Assembly (NCBI GenBank): GCA_023474015.1
Contig: JAMCYN010000080.1
Coordinates: 1 to 64,000 of the forward strand
DNA from: Armatimonadota bacterium
GTDB taxonomy: Bacteria; Armatimonadota; UBA5829
Direction of reading: 5' to 3'
DNA length: 64,000 bases
Part shown: positions 1 through 8,402 of the stretch, piece by piece
How positions within the stretch are numbered: position 1 is the first letter of the stretch
How the letters are laid out: each line of letters opens with the position of its first letter
Notes under the pieces: generated by a model
Databases searched by the model: none
Told to the model about the DNA's origin: nothing
What the model saw: only the letters and a program-made list of their open reading frames with translations
Position numbers and translations under genes: made by a program

Positions 1-311
1 ACCGACACCTCCACCACATCGAACCGGCAGTTGATGTCGCCCAGGCCATTTGCGTGCAGGTAGTGCTGTGCGGTCAGAACGATCTTACGCTGTTTGGCGG
101 GAGTGATTGACTCCGCGGGGGTGCCGTAGGTGTCGGTCCGTTTGCAGCGCACCTCGACAAATACCAGCGAATCGCCGTGTCGGGCTATGAGGTCGATCTC
201 ACCCTGCCGGCAACGATAATTGCTTGTCACGATGCGATAGCCCCGCCTGCCCAGTTCCGCCGCGGCGGCTATTTCGGCGCTTCGGCCTAGTCGAGCCCTG
301 GGAGTCGGCAA
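1..311 (-). CDS. yraN: YraN-family endonuclease-like protein (C-terminus cut by window edge)
   Basis: The translation runs [20 protein letters not shown], then [19 protein letters not shown], the hallmark of the UPF0102/YraN family with its restriction-endonuclease-like core (E..D..ExK). The role of the family is unsettled; it usually lies next to rnhB, as here. A TTG start at 309-311 is preceded by AGGA seven bases upstream, which gives [14 protein letters not shown]. This overlaps the rnhB 3' end by 25 bases, so translation is probably coupled. The C-terminal end lies outside the window. It is the last visible gene of the long minus-strand operon. Confidence 0.85.
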   Translation of the reverse strand, partial: MPTPRARLGRSAEIAAAAELGRRGYRIVTSNYRCRQGEIDLIARHGDSLVFVEVRCKRTDTYGTPAESITPAKQRKIVLTAQHYLHANGLGDINCRFDVVEVS

Positions 312-937
312 TTGGCTATCCTTTCGGAGATAGGCGAGAATGACTTGCGGTGGCACGGGCACGGCCCACAGCGTTCGATCGCCACAAGGTGCTCCCTGCT
401 GCCGTAGCCCTTGTGAGACGCGAAGCCATAGTCGGGGTATTCGGCGTCGAGCTTCAGCATGATCCGGTCCCGTGTCACCTTGGCGATAATGGAGGCCGCG
501 CTGATCGAAATACTCTTTGAATCTCCGGCGACTATCGCAAGCGACGGCGCGGGCAGGTCCGGCACCGGCTTTCCGTCCACCAGGATGAAGTCAAAAACGG
601 CGCCCATATCCTCTAGCGCCGTCCTCATCGCGCGGTCCGTCGCGCGCAGTATATTGATCTCGTCGATAACCGCCGAGTCTACTATGCCTACGCCCACCGC
701 CACCGCCTGGGAAGTGATTCGCTCGAACGCCTTTTCGCGGGAGGCTGGGGTCATCTTCTTGGAGTCGCGAATGCCGCTCCAGTCGAATCCTGAGCTTGTC
801 GAAGGGTCAGGCAGAACCACCGCCGCCGCCACCACCGGCCCCGCCAGCGGCCCCCGGCCAGCCTCATCCACACCGACGATGACCCCGTAACCGTCAAGGC
901 GCGCCTGGTTTTCATAGTGCCAAGGGTCCATATCCAT
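287..937 (-). CDS. rnhB: Ribonuclease HII
   Basis: This enzyme cleaves the RNA strand of RNA-DNA hybrids and removes misincorporated ribonucleotides. The family signature [18 protein letters not shown] begins near residue 23, with catalytic Asp and Glu. Later acidic ligands lie in [10 protein letters not shown], and [11 protein letters not shown] is also typical. At 216 aa the length is normal. ATG at 935-937 is only three bases from AGGAG, so the second ATG at 929-931 is an equally good start. Residues about 44-50 (PSTSSGF) are encoded by a small palindromic repeat (789-806) inserted in frame. The gene lies between lepB and yraN in the minus-strand operon. Confidence 0.93.
   Translation of the reverse strand: MDMDPWHYENQARLDGYGVIVGVDEAGRGPLAGPVVAAAVVLPDPSTSSGFDWSGIRDSKKMTPASREKAFERITSQAVAVGVGIVDSAVIDEINILRATDRAMRTALEDMGAVFDFILVDGKPVPDLPAPSLAIVAGDSKSISISAASIIAKVTRDRIMLKLDAEYPDYGFASHKGYGSREHLVAIERCGPCPCHRKSFSPISERIANCRLPGLD
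789..806. repeat. Mini-palindrome CCTGAGCTTGTCGAAGGG inside rnhB
   Basis: This is one of five copies in the window of an 18-19 bp element of the form CCTTCGACA..GCTCAGG. Other copies lie at 12091-12109 (intergenic), 19648-19666 (leuS), 45556-45574 (ileS) and 51826-51843 (hydF). Here it adds about six codons to a surface-type segment of RNase HII without breaking the frame. Confidence 0.75.
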
Positions 938-960
938 TTGCTCCTGGCATAGAGAAGTTT

Positions 961-1041
961 GATTTTATATTTTATAATGAGTATTGGGGGAAGGAAAGCC
1001 CCTCCCTTCAATACTCACTATATAATATGCAATATAAAATC
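961..1041. repeat. Heptad-arm hairpin element
   Basis: The first arm is built of seven-base units (ATTTTAT twice, then AATGAGT, 962-982). The second arm continues the period with AATACTC, ACTATAT, AATATGC and AATATAA (1010-1037). The outer ends GATTTTATATT and AATATAAAATC are perfect inverse complements. The centre carries the shared core GGGGAAGG...CCTCCCTTC. The element lies between lepB and rnhB within the operon. Confidence 0.7.
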
Positions 1042-2008
1042 AGTGAACGAGTCTCACGCGGGTCACCGGCCAGAATATGAACATGGCCTTGCCGAGAACC
1101 CGCTCCCGGTCCAGCAGGCCCCAGAACCTGGCGTCGAACGACTCATTGCGATTATCGCCCATTACCAGCAGCTTACCCTTGGGAATCTTGACGTATCTGA
1201 CTTCCCGTCCGCCCTCTTTCTTGGTCACGATCCAGTTTGCGGGCGTGTCGTCCGTAGGGTATGGCTTGTCCGGGTCCTCGGCTGTGTAAGACTCCTTCAA
1301 AGCCCTGCCATTGAGGTACACAATGCCCGGCACTATCTTGACCTTGCCGTTCGGCTGCCCCACGGCGGACGCGACCTCCGCCTTGGTCACGATCTGCCCA
1401 TTCACCAGCATCTTGTCCTTAAGCAGCTTGACAGAGTGATTGTCGCTGGCTTCAGAGAAGCTGGAGAGCTGACTCCCCAGTTCCTCATGACTATACTGAA
1501 CGCCGTTGATGAGCACATAACCCGGCGTAATCCTCACGATATCGCCCGGAACCCCGATCACGCGCTTGATGAAGTCCTTTTCTCTGGCCTTTTCCTCGCG
1601 CGCGATGAAATCTTTCCTCTCAGAACCGGTAAGCCCGCGCTCATCGGCTTCCATCTCGACCTGCCGCACCACATCCGGAGTGGCTTCGGGTGGGGCCTTG
1701 AATACGACGACATCGCCCAACTTCGGCTCACGGAGGCGATAGATGAGTTTGTTTACGAGGATGTGGTCGTCTATCCGAAGTCCCGGGAGCATCGACTCCG
1801 ACGGGATGAAGAACGCCTGCACGAAGAACGGCCTGATGAGCAGAAACACCAACGCCATCGCCACCGCCAGCGATTCGGCGATCTCGGCGATAGACTTGGC
1901 CATGGGTCGGTCCAGCCGCAGCAGGACGAACCTGATGATGAGAAGGACCACCACCGTTATGATGACGGTCACAGTGTTGAGGTTAGCCAGCCTTTCAGTT
2001 ATGCCCAT
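1040..2008 (-). CDS. lepB: Signal peptidase I (copy 1)
   Basis: This membrane-bound serine-lysine protease removes N-terminal signal peptides from exported proteins. Two hydrophobic stretches near residues 13-31 and 46-62 anchor it. The catalytic serine is S72 in FFIPSESMLPG. The lysine lies in IKRVIGVPGD, and the family box MGDNRNESFDARFWG follows near the C-terminus. At 322 aa it is longer than its tandem neighbour, mainly because of a charged insert (EMEADERGLTGSERKDF) just before the lysine motif. Both copies sit in the ffh-rnhB operon. The stop codon region borders a heptad-repeat element. Confidence 0.93.
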   Translation of the reverse strand: MGITERLANLNTVTVIITVVVLLIIRFVLLRLDRPMAKSIAEIAESLAVAMALVFLLIRPFFVQAFFIPSESMLPGLRIDDHILVNKLIYRLREPKLGDVVVFKAPPEATPDVVRQVEMEADERGLTGSERKDFIAREEKAREKDFIKRVIGVPGDIVRITPGYVLINGVQYSHEELGSQLSSFSEASDNHSVKLLKDKMLVNGQIVTKAEVASAVGQPNGKVKIVPGIVYLNGRALKESYTAEDPDKPYPTDDTPANWIVTKKEGGREVRYVKIPKGKLLVMGDNRNESFDARFWGLLDRERVLGKAMFIFWPVTRVRLVH

Positions 2009-2023
2009 TTTTGTCGGTGTTGG

Positions 2024-2077
2024 GCCGGATATGTTATCCGGGCCCTCCCTTCAATCCGAAATCCCAAATCCGCAATC
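2024..2077. repeat. Palindrome plus AATCCGM heptad repeat
   Basis: A GGCCGGATA/TATCCGGGCC hairpin is followed by CTCCCTTC and then three tandem heptads (AATCCGA, AATCCCA, AATCCGC) ending AATC at 2077. The same unit recurs at 12130-12153 and 21638-21662. The array reaches into the last codon of the neighbouring lepB copy. Confidence 0.65.
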
Positions 2078-2963
2078 AATGAATAAGTCTAACTCGGGTT
2101 ACGGGCCAGAATATGAACATGGCTTTTCCAAGGAGCCGATTCCGCTCAAGGAGCCCCCAGAACCTGGCGTCATTGGAATCGTTGCGATTATCGCCCATCA
2201 CAAGGAGCTTGTCCTTGGGAATCTTGACATACTGGGCCCGTTCGCCACTGTCTTTCCTGGTCACAATCCACTCCATGGGCGTATTGGACATCGGGTAGGG
2301 CTGGTCCGGGTCCTCGGCAATGTAATGCTCCTTCAAAGCCTTGCCATTGAGGTACACCACGCCCGGAACTATCTTGACCTTGCCGTTCGGTCTGCCAAGA
2401 GCCGACGCGACTTCAGGCTTGGTCACAACCTGGCCATCCACCCGTACTTCGTCCTTGAACAGTTTGACGGCGTGGTCCTCATTGGAACTGGAGAAGCTCG
2501 ACAGGTGATTTCCTAACACCCTGTGGTCATACTGAACGCCATCGACGAGCACGTAGCCCGGAGTAATCCTCACGGTATCACCCGGCACCGCGACCACGCG
2601 CTTGATGAAATCCTGCTCCTTGGTCTTGCCCGGCGTCGCTCCCAGTGGGGCCTTGAATACGACGACATCTCCCAGCTTCGGCTCGCGAAGCCGATAGATG
2701 AGTTTGTTGACCAGTATATGGTCGTGCTCCAGCAGTGTCGGGTGCATCGAAGCCGACGGGATGAAGAACGCCTGCACGAGAAACGGCCTGATGAGCAGGA
2801 AGACCAGCGCCATCGCCACCCCGAGCGACTCGGCTATCTCAGCCAGCGACTTCGCGGTCGGCGTTTTGAACTTCAGCAGCGCGAACCTGAGCGCAAACAG
2901 CACCAGGACCGTAATAATCACGGTCCAGGTGTTGAGGTTGGCGAGCCGTTCGGTGATGCTCAT
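2076..2963 (-). CDS. lepB: Signal peptidase I (copy 2)
   Basis: This is a tandem paralogue of the preceding signal peptidase, near-identical in plan. The N-terminal membrane segments include [19 protein letters not shown]. The catalytic serine is S72 in SASMHPT, the lysine lies in [10 protein letters not shown], and the C-terminal box is [15 protein letters not shown]. At 295 aa it lacks the charged insert of copy 1. Its start overlaps the rplS stop by four bases (ATGA), so the two are probably translationally coupled. Both copies keep all catalytic residues, which suggests either redundancy or split substrate preference; the sequence cannot decide. Confidence 0.93.
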   Translation of the reverse strand: MSITERLANLNTWTVIITVLVLFALRFALLKFKTPTAKSLAEIAESLGVAMALVFLLIRPFLVQAFFIPSASMHPTLLEHDHILVNKLIYRLREPKLGDVVVFKAPLGATPGKTKEQDFIKRVVAVPGDTVRITPGYVLVDGVQYDHRVLGNHLSSFSSSNEDHAVKLFKDEVRVDGQVVTKPEVASALGRPNGKVKIVPGVVYLNGKALKEHYIAEDPDQPYPMSNTPMEWIVTRKDSGERAQYVKIPKDKLLVMGDNRNDSNDARFWGLLERNRLLGKAMFIFWPVTRVRLIH

Positions 2964-3334
2964 CGTGCGGTTTGGCGCTCTTTGATCTTGGCGGCCTTGC
3001 CGATCTTTCCTCTCAGGTAGTAGAGCTTAGCTCTGCGCACCGCACCTCGGCGGGTCACTTCGATCCTGGCGATCCGCGGTGAGTGGAGCATAAACGTGCG
3101 CTCGACACCGATTCCGTGGGAGAGCTTCCGCACGGTGAATGCGGCTCGCATCGCCCCGTCTTTCTTGCCGATGACCACTCCCTCGAATACCTGGATGCGT
3201 TCCTTGCCGCCTTCGATAACGCGAGTATGGACTCGCACGGTATCGCCGGGCCCGAACTGGGGCGTATCGGTTCTCAGTTGCTCAAATTCTATCTGGTCAA
3301 TGATCTGCACTTCAATCCTCCTCTGGGCCGACAT
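2960..3334 (-). CDS. rplS: Ribosomal protein bL19
   Basis: This 50S subunit protein sits at the subunit interface. The sequence [20 protein letters not shown], the box [14 protein letters not shown] and the ending [21 protein letters not shown] are typical of L19. At 124 aa it is full length. Order trmD-rplS-lepB-rnhB matches the conserved bacterial rpsP-rimM-trmD-rplS cluster. The start overlaps the trmD 3' end by 23 bases. Confidence 0.97.
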   Translation of the reverse strand: MSAQRRIEVQIIDQIEFEQLRTDTPQFGPGDTVRVHTRVIEGGKERIQVFEGVVIGKKDGAMRAAFTVRKLSHGIGVERTFMLHSPRIARIEVTRRGAVRRAKLYYLRGKIGKAAKIKERQTAR

Positions 3335-4061
3335 CGCCCAGGTTACGCAAAACGCGTCTGTCTTCTTCTGTTAGAGTTGCGGTTTCCAGCAGGTCCGGAC
3401 GCCGATTGAGCGTCCGCCCCAGCGATTGCCTCCGCCGCCATTTTTCAATTTCCGCGTGGTTGCCCGAAAGCAGAACCTCCGGCACGGTATGGCCCCGAAA
3501 ATCAGCGGGCCGTGTATACTGCGGATACTCCAGGAGTCCGCTTGAAAACGAATCAGTCTCCGGCGAGGTCTCGTCGCCGAGCACGCCGGGTATCAGCCTC
3601 GCGACCGCGTCCGTTATCACCAGCGCGGGCAGCTCCCCGCCCGTCAGGACATAGTCGCCAACCGAAATCTCGTCGGTCACCAGGTGCTCGCGAATGCGCT
3701 CGTCGACTCCCTCATAGCGCCCGCACACCAGGATGATATGATGAGTTCGGGCCAGTTCCTCGGCCACCCGCTGGTCGAATGTCCGGCCCTGCGGCGTCAT
3801 CAGGATAACCCTCGGCCTTGCGCCCGCCCTGCGAGCCGTCAACGCCTCCACGGCCTTGAACACCGGCTCGCATTTCATCACCATCCCCGGCCCGCCGCCG
3901 AACGGCGCGTCATCCGTGGTATGGTGCCTGTCCTCCGCGAAATCCCGGAGGTTCACCGCTTCCGCTTCGAGAATCCCTTTCTTCCGCGCCCTGCCGAGTA
4001 TGCTCTCTCCGAGCATCGCCTCGACCATCTCCGGAAGCGTAGTAAGTATCTCGATTCGCAT
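3312..4061 (-). CDS. trmD: tRNA (guanine37-N1)-methyltransferase
   Basis: This SPOUT-fold enzyme methylates G37 next to the anticodon using S-adenosylmethionine and guards against frameshifting. [17 protein letters not shown] at the start, [28 protein letters not shown] and the knot segment [19 protein letters not shown] are all characteristic. The substrate loop region YTRPADFRG is also present. At 249 aa the length is normal. It overlaps rplS and is separated from rimM by about 150 bases packed with small palindromes. Confidence 0.96.
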   Translation of the reverse strand: MRIEILTTLPEMVEAMLGESILGRARKKGILEAEAVNLRDFAEDRHHTTDDAPFGGGPGMVMKCEPVFKAVEALTARRAGARPRVILMTPQGRTFDQRVAEELARTHHIILVCGRYEGVDERIREHLVTDEISVGDYVLTGGELPALVITDAVARLIPGVLGDETSPETDSFSSGLLEYPQYTRPADFRGHTVPEVLLSGNHAEIEKWRRRQSLGRTLNRRPDLLETATLTEEDRRVLRNLGDVGPEED

Positions 4062-4075
4062 TTAATGTCTACGTT

Positions 4076-4201
4076 GGGCCAGATTTGCAATCTGGGCCCT
4101 CCCCGGCAATTTTGGGATTTGTAATCCCGTGACCTTACGTTCGTGCAAGGGGATCACAGATCCCCGGATTGCCCCTTTCGTCCCGGATTGCAAATCCGGA
4201 C
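4076..4201. repeat. Cluster of GGATTTGCAATCC-type palindromes
   Basis: Four back-to-back palindromes fill the trmD-rimM spacer. They are arms GGGCCAGATT/AATCTGGGCCC (4076-4099), GGGATT/AATCCC (4114-4128), GGGGATC/GATCCCC (4149-4165) and GTCCCGGATT/AATCCGGAC (4180-4201). The same kind occurs at 15752-15773, and inside leuS at 20133-20157. No gene is seen here. Confidence 0.7.
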
Positions 4202-4210
4202 GAACGGGTA

Positions 4211-4726
4211 CTACTCGTCCGGCAGCAGCCCAGGCATGGGCCGTATGACCATCAGCCCCGCCTTAATATCTATCTTCGTGACCACGTCCTTGATGGCCGG
4301 AATATACAGCCCCGTGCTCGTGACGTAGACATCGTTCGCTCCGCCCTGCAGCACATCGGCCACCTCGCCCAACTCGCGGCCGTCGTCGGTCACAACCTTC
4401 AGCCCGATTATATCGAATACGTAGAACCGGTCGCTGGGAAGTTCCGCCAACTCCGACTGATCTATCACAACCTCGGAATCCCTAAGCTCTTCGGCATCAT
4501 TTCTAGTCTCTATGCCTTTGAGCTTGATCGTGAGACCGCCCTTGTTCGGCCGGCTCGCGTCGATCCGGACCTTCCGGCGTTTATCGTCGTCGATCCTGAT
4601 CGTGATCTCATTACCGGCGCCGAACCGCTCGGGGAAGTCGGTGAGCACTATCACCTTGACCTCACCCCGCAACCCGAACGGCGCAACCACCCTACCTATT
4701 ACAATTTCCTGCTCTCGCTGGGCCAT
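4211..4726 (-). CDS. rimM: Ribosome maturation factor RimM
   Basis: RimM binds ribosomal protein S19 and helps mature the 30S head. The N-terminal domain begins EIVIGRVVAPFGLRGEVKV, and a PRC-barrel C-terminal half follows (FYVFDIIGLKVVTDDGRELG, GANDVYVTSTG, YIPAIKDVVTKID). I place the start at the ATG 4724-4726 (MAQREQEIVIG) behind GGAG. Reading can extend upstream to 4765, but those extra residues would be encoded by the arm of an intergenic palindrome. The predicted length is about 171 aa, normal for the family. Confidence 0.92.
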   Translation of the reverse strand: MAQREQEIVIGRVVAPFGLRGEVKVIVLTDFPERFGAGNEITIRIDDDKRRKVRIDASRPNKGGLTIKLKGIETRNDAEELRDSEVVIDQSELAELPSDRFYVFDIIGLKVVTDDGRELGEVADVLQGGANDVYVTSTGLYIPAIKDVVTKIDIKAGLMVIRPMPGLLPDE

Positions 4727-4738
4727 ACTCTCCAACGG

Positions 4739-5022
4739 TGTTTCGGCATTTATGAACATTGACAAATCAAGCTGTATTCATCATGCGAACGTAGTAACCT
4801 TGTCATTCTGAGCCGAAGGCGAAGAATCTGCTTTGCACCGAAGGCAGGGACTACAACGAAGGATTCAAAGCAGATCCTTCGTCGTTCCTCCTCAGGATGA
4901 CAAGGTTTCCGGCTTCGTGCGCAAAGCCCGACACTTCCCTTGGTAACCAGATGCGACAAACCCGGTGCCTGTCTTGTGCGGCAATACCTCCGATGGTTAG
5001 TCGATGTTCATGAATACCGAAA
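4739..5022. repeat. Nested repeat: GTTTCGGCATT arms enclosing a CATTCTGAG element
   Basis: The outer arms GTTTCGGCATTTATGAACAT (4739-4758) and ATGTTCATGAATACCGAAAC (5003-5022) are inverse complements with few mismatches. Between them lies a second element (4798-4905) beginning CCTTGTCATTCTGAG and ending CTCAGGATGACAAGG, of a type scattered through many bacterial genomes and repeated here at 43995-44105 and 61781-61884. The arrangement suggests that one mobile repeat landed in the loop of another. The stretch between khpA and rimM holds no gene that I can support. Confidence 0.65.
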
Positions 5023-5034
5023 CATCCGCCAACA

Positions 5035-5265
5035 CTAGGGCAATATCTTGACGTATACGCTCTTGTGATCTTTCAGCGCGGCGGCCTTCGCGACCGTGCG
5101 GAGCGCGTTCGCCACGCGTCCCTGCTTACCGATTACCTTGCCGAGGTCGTCCGGATTCACCGTTACCTCGTAGGTAATCGACGATCCCTCGTCCATCTCG
5201 CTCACTTCCACCGCGTCCGGGTTGTCCACAAGGGCCTTTACCAGGATTTCGATCAGATTCTTCAA
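5035..5265 (-). CDS. khpA: KH-domain RNA-binding protein
   Basis: This small single-KH protein is of the KhpA/YlqC family, which binds RNA in Gram-positive and related bacteria and usually sits between rpsP and rimM, as here. The GxxG RNA-binding loop is VIGKQGRVANALRTV. The preferred start is TTG at 5263-5265 (MKNLIEILVKALVDNP), seven bases downstream of GGAG. This gives about 76 aa, the usual length. A longer in-frame start at 5316 would include residues encoded by a palindromic repeat and is less likely. Confidence 0.9.
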   Translation of the reverse strand: MKNLIEILVKALVDNPDAVEVSEMDEGSSITYEVTVNPDDLGKVIGKQGRVANALRTVAKAAALKDHKSVYVKILP

Positions 5266-5281
5266 GTCAGTTCTCCATACC

Positions 5282-5372
5282 GTTTCGGCGTTAAAATGCC
5301 GAAACACCGTGCACACGCTCTTCCCCTCTCGCCAAAGAGGACGACACCACTCCCCTCCTTACCAAGGAGGGG
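5282..5372. repeat. Two intergenic palindromes between rpsP and khpA
   Basis: The first, 5282-5305, has arms GTTTCGGCGTT/AATGCCGAAAC and matches the element in the ffh leader at 7258-7281. The second, 5352-5372, has arms CCCCTCCTT and AAGGAGGGG around ACC, a small palindrome type common in bacterial genomes. Confidence 0.65.
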
Positions 5373-5399
5373 TCAGGTGGAGGTTGAGCGGGCAAGTCT

Positions 5400-5837
5400 T
5401 TACTCAGCGCTCTCGGCTGCCGGTTCTTCGGCCGGAGCTTCAGCCGCTGGGGCCTCTTCGACCGGCGCTTCCTCAGCAGGCGCCTCGGGCGCCGGAGCAG
5501 GAGCGGCTGCCGCTGCCGCAGCCTCCGCCTTGGCTGCTTTGGCTGCCTCGGCCTTGGTCTTCTTAGTCTTGACTTCGACCGGCTTCTTCGTCACTCCGCC
5601 CAGAAGCCCTTCGATCTTCAACAAAGCCCTCGCCGTATCCGACGGCTGTGCGCCATTGCTGAGCCAATACTCGGCACGTTCCTTGACCAACTTCAGCGCC
5701 GGCGGATCCAGGGTCGGATCGTATGTGCCGATGTTCTCTATGAACCGCCCATCGCGAGCGGTGCGGCTGTCAGCGACGACGATCCTATAGAACGGCCGCT
5801 TCTTGGCCCCCATACGCCTGAGTCTAATCTTAACCAA
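5400..5837 (-). CDS. rpsP: Ribosomal protein bS16 with long Ala/Pro/Glu tail
   Basis: This 30S subunit protein has the S16 core at residues 1-80, from [19 protein letters not shown] through [14 protein letters not shown] to [16 protein letters not shown]. The total of 145 aa is well above the usual 80-100. The extra C-terminal 55 residues are first lysine- and alanine-rich, then an acidic [14 protein letters not shown] low-complexity tail, probably disordered and surface exposed. Such tails occur in S16 of some phyla, and the function is unknown. The gene follows ffh in the operon. Confidence 0.95.
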   Translation of the reverse strand: MVKIRLRRMGAKKRPFYRIVVADSRTARDGRFIENIGTYDPTLDPPALKLVKERAEYWLSNGAQPSDTARALLKIEGLLGGVTKKPVEVKTKKTKAEAAKAAKAEAAAAAAAPAPAPEAPAEEAPVEEAPAAEAPAEEPAAESAE

Positions 5838-5860
5838 TTACTGTTCCTCCACTCGACAAG

Positions 5861-5890
5861 ATGCTTCGGGAAGCTTTTTACCCCGAAGCT
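5861..5890. repeat. ATGCTTCGGG...CCCCGAAGC hairpin
   Basis: The hairpin arms GCTTCGGG and CCCCGAAGC enclose AAGCTTTTTA. Related copies lie at 17336-17367, 40697-40726, 40744-40776, 50818-50853 and 50893-50925. Here the element fills the ffh-rpsP spacer of the operon. Confidence 0.65.
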
Positions 5891-5894
5891 CGGA

Positions 5895-7241
5895 CTACCT
5901 CGTAAATGGAAAGTCCGGCATCTTCTTGTGCCGCTTTCCGCCACCCTCCGCGCCGGACATCACGCGGAGCATTTTCTTCATCTCTTCAAACTGCTTTATC
6001 AGGCGATTCACGTCCTGCACGCTGGTGCCGCTTCCCGCGGCTATGCGCCTGCGCCTGCCGCCGTTCAAGATCGACGGATCACCGCGCTCGTCGTTTGTCA
6101 TCGAGCACAGTATCGCCTCGACGCGGTTGAACTCACGGTCGTCGATCTTCGCGTCCTTCAAACCCTTGACGTTGCCCAGCCCGGGGATCATCCCCAAAAT
6201 CTGATCTAGCGGACCCATTTTGCGCATCTGGCGAAGCTGAGCGAGATAGTCGTTCAGGTCGAATCGGTTCTCCCTGAACTTCTTCTCCATCTCAAGGGCC
6301 TGCTCTTCGTTGAACGCCCCCTGGGCCTTCTCAACGAGGCTGAGCACGTCGCCCATTCCCAGGATTCGAGATGCCATCCTGTCGGGATAGAACGGCTCCA
6401 GCCCGTCCATCTTCTCGCTCGTCCCGATAAACTTGATCGGCTTGCCGGTGACCGCCTTGACCGACAGCGCAGCGCCGCCGCGGGCATCGCTGTCCATCTT
6501 GGTCATTATGACGCCGTCGATCTCCAGCGCCTCATTAAACTGCTGCGCGAGGTTCACGGCGTCCTGGCCGGTCATGGCATCCACGACCAGCAGGACCTCG
6601 GTCACGTCGATGGAGCTTCTGAGCCGCTTCAGCTCGTCCATCATCTCTTCGTCAATGTGCAACCGGCCCGCGACGTCTATCAGAACATAGTCGTTAGCGT
6701 TCGCCTTCGCATAGCTGAGCGCGGCCTTCGCCACCGCCACGGCGTCCTGCTTGTCGCCGATGTCGAACACGTCGACACTTATCTGCTCGCCCAGGGTCCT
6801 CAACTGCTTAATAGCCGCCGGGCGATAGACGTCCCCCGCCACCAGCAGCGGCTTCTTGCCCTGCTTCTTGAGCATGTTCGCGAGCTTCGCGATATTGGTG
6901 GTCTTGCCCGCGCCGTGCAGGCCCGCGACCATCGTGACATTTGGCGGCCTCTCGGCGATCTTGAGCTTTACCTGCTCACCGCCGAGGAGGCCCAAGAGCC
7001 CCTCGTGGACGATCTTGATAACCTGCTGCGCCGGGTTCAGACCCTTGAGAATGTCCTCGCCAATGGCCCGCTCCTTGACCTTCGCCACAAAGTCCTTGAC
7101 GACTTTGTAGTTGACGTCGGCCTCAAGCAAAACAAGCCGGACCTCACGAAGCGCGTCATTTACCTCTTGCTCGGTAAGGCCGCCCCTCGACCGCAGCTTT
7201 TGAAATACATTCTGCAGTTTTTCAGACAGGCTCTCGAACAA
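5895..7241 (-). CDS. ffh: Signal recognition particle GTPase Ffh
   Basis: Ffh binds SRP RNA and nascent signal sequences and delivers ribosomes to FtsY at the membrane. The order is an N domain (1-95), a GTPase domain with P-loop GLHGAGKTT (107-115), G3 motif DVAGR (189-193) and G4 TKMD, and a methionine-rich M domain with the RNA-binding segment SILNGGRRRRIAAGSGTSV. At 448 aa it is full length. Two normally conserved positions differ: GLQG is GLHG, and DTAGR is DVAGR (codon GTC). Both still satisfy the general GTPase patterns. It is the first gene of the minus-strand operon. Confidence 0.96.
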   Translation of the reverse strand: MFESLSEKLQNVFQKLRSRGGLTEQEVNDALREVRLVLLEADVNYKVVKDFVAKVKERAIGEDILKGLNPAQQVIKIVHEGLLGLLGGEQVKLKIAERPPNVTMVAGLHGAGKTTNIAKLANMLKKQGKKPLLVAGDVYRPAAIKQLRTLGEQISVDVFDIGDKQDAVAVAKAALSYAKANANDYVLIDVAGRLHIDEEMMDELKRLRSSIDVTEVLLVVDAMTGQDAVNLAQQFNEALEIDGVIMTKMDSDARGGAALSVKAVTGKPIKFIGTSEKMDGLEPFYPDRMASRILGMGDVLSLVEKAQGAFNEEQALEMEKKFRENRFDLNDYLAQLRQMRKMGPLDQILGMIPGLGNVKGLKDAKIDDREFNRVEAILCSMTNDERGDPSILNGGRRRRIAAGSGTSVQDVNRLIKQFEEMKKMLRVMSGAEGGGKRHKKMPDFPFTR

Positions 7242-7257
7242 CTCGCACTACCCCGGT

Positions 7258-7335
7258 GTTTCGGCATTGAAATGCCGAAACCATTCCCGAAACGAGCAAC
7301 TGAGGGAAGAGATCGAACAGGTCCCTTCCCTCAGT
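7258..7335. repeat. Two hairpins in the ffh leader
   Basis: 7258-7281 has arms GTTTCGGCATT and AATGCCGAAAC, the same family as 5282-5305. 7299-7335 has arms ACTGAGGGAAG and CTTCCCTCAGT. Both lie in the transcribed leader between the promoter at 7363-7391 and ffh, so they could form in the mRNA. Confidence 0.6.
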
Positions 7336-7362
7336 CGCCAGGTTCCACAGTCACAACAAATT

Positions 7363-7391
7363 AGTATAGCGTTTCCAGGGTGTGTTGTCAA
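7363..7391 (-). promoter_or_regulatory. Strong sigma70-type promoter of the ffh operon
   Basis: On the minus strand TTGACA (7386-7391) and TATACT (7363-7368) are separated by exactly 17 bases. Predicted transcription would start near 7356 and give a leader of about 115 bases before ffh. It is the clearest promoter in the first 10 kb and points into the whole ffh-yraN block. Confidence 0.8.
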
Positions 7392-7591
7392 ACGTGCGTC
7401 CCCCCAAATTTCCGCCACCTGTGGTGGCGGTAGTATTCTTGGTAGCGGGGAAGGACCGAGTTTGAGACTCTGTCAATGTTGGAGTCTCAGTATTTGGCCC
7501 CTCTTGCACCTTGAACGCGACAGGGAGAACGACTTTGAGTATAGCTTAATTCAGACCCACAAACTGTCCAAATTCCTGGGTCCACGGTCGT
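7392..7591. other. Intergenic region with two hairpins, no gene
   Basis: The space between the ffh promoter and the creatininase gene holds a GC-rich hairpin CCGCCACC/GGTGGCGG (7412-7430) and a second one TGAGACTC/GAGTCTCA (7463-7489). The first, read on the minus strand after the creatininase gene, is followed by AAATTT and could be a weak terminator. No coding sequence is supported. Confidence 0.45.
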
Positions 7592-8383
7592 TCAGGCTGT
7601 AATATCGGGTCTCCTCCAAAATTCCCTGAGAAACTCAACGCCGTTATTGGTGGCTGCCTCGATTATGGCTCGACCGGTCTCCGCCGTGGCATGGGTCGGG
7701 TCGCCATAAACGCCAGTCTTGCTGTCTTGCAGGTACCAAGTGGACCAACTGACGCGCTGGCTGCCCAGGAATGAATCCCCGGCTACAAATTCCGAGTTGT
7801 AACGCATAGTATCGTCGCTGGTGGCCAGGGACATATCAACCACTTCGGGGCTGATATGGAGTACCAGCGAGGTTTCCCACTCTCCGCCATGAATCGCGCC
7901 CCCCCGTGGGGACTTGCGAATGGCGTTGAACTCATTGCGCGAGAGCGTCGCCGGGCTGATTACTGAGATCGCCTTGTCACAAGCGTCGCAAAGTTCACGG
8001 GAGACCGTGTTAAGCGGCCCACCGTGATGTCCATGACAATCTAGTATCACCAGCTTGAGGAAGCCCATGTCAAGCACCGAACGGCAGATGTCGAAGACCA
8101 TGTCCATGAATGTCCGGGAACGCACGACGATGGTGCCGGGCCACCGGCGCATGATCTTCATGGAATAGCCGTAACGAATCGTATCCATAAGCAGCACAGG
8201 CATATCGGGTGCGAGAGCATGCGCCAGGGAGTGGCCATAAGCGGCAGCGATGCGGGCATCGGTATCCACGGGCAGGTGCGGTCCGTGTTCCTCGGTGGTT
8301 CCGACAGGCAAAATCAGCAACGACTGCTTTTTGATATGCTCACTAAGTTGTGGCCATGATTGATCGCCGAACATCAAGGACAT
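7592..8383 (-). CDS. Creatininase-family hydrolase
   Basis: This metal-dependent amidohydrolase-type protein is of the creatininase family. Key boxes are LPVGTTEEHGPHLPVDTDAR near residue 27 (Glu, His and Asp ligands), VILDCHGHHGGPLN (usually NGHGGN), and AIHGGEWETSLVL with the final His/Glu. At 263 aa it is of normal length. The family includes creatinine amidohydrolase, MftE-like peptidases and formamide hydrolases, so the substrate cannot be named. It lies 19 bases downstream of an FGGY kinase in the same operon, so a role in a small-molecule or sugar-derivative pathway is plausible. Confidence 0.85.
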   Translation of the reverse strand: MSLMFGDQSWPQLSEHIKKQSLLILPVGTTEEHGPHLPVDTDARIAAAYGHSLAHALAPDMPVLLMDTIRYGYSMKIMRRWPGTIVVRSRTFMDMVFDICRSVLDMGFLKLVILDCHGHHGGPLNTVSRELCDACDKAISVISPATLSRNEFNAIRKSPRGGAIHGGEWETSLVLHISPEVVDMSLATSDDTMRYNSEFVAGDSFLGSQRVSWSTWYLQDSKTGVYGDPTHATAETGRAIIEAATNNGVEFLREFWRRPDITA

Positions 8384-8402
8384 TGTCTATCACCATTAGT
8401 AT

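Noticed and set aside
7242..7591. SRP RNA or another non-coding RNA next to ffh
   Set aside because: The conserved SRP RNA tetraloop stem could not be found; only short hairpins are seen.
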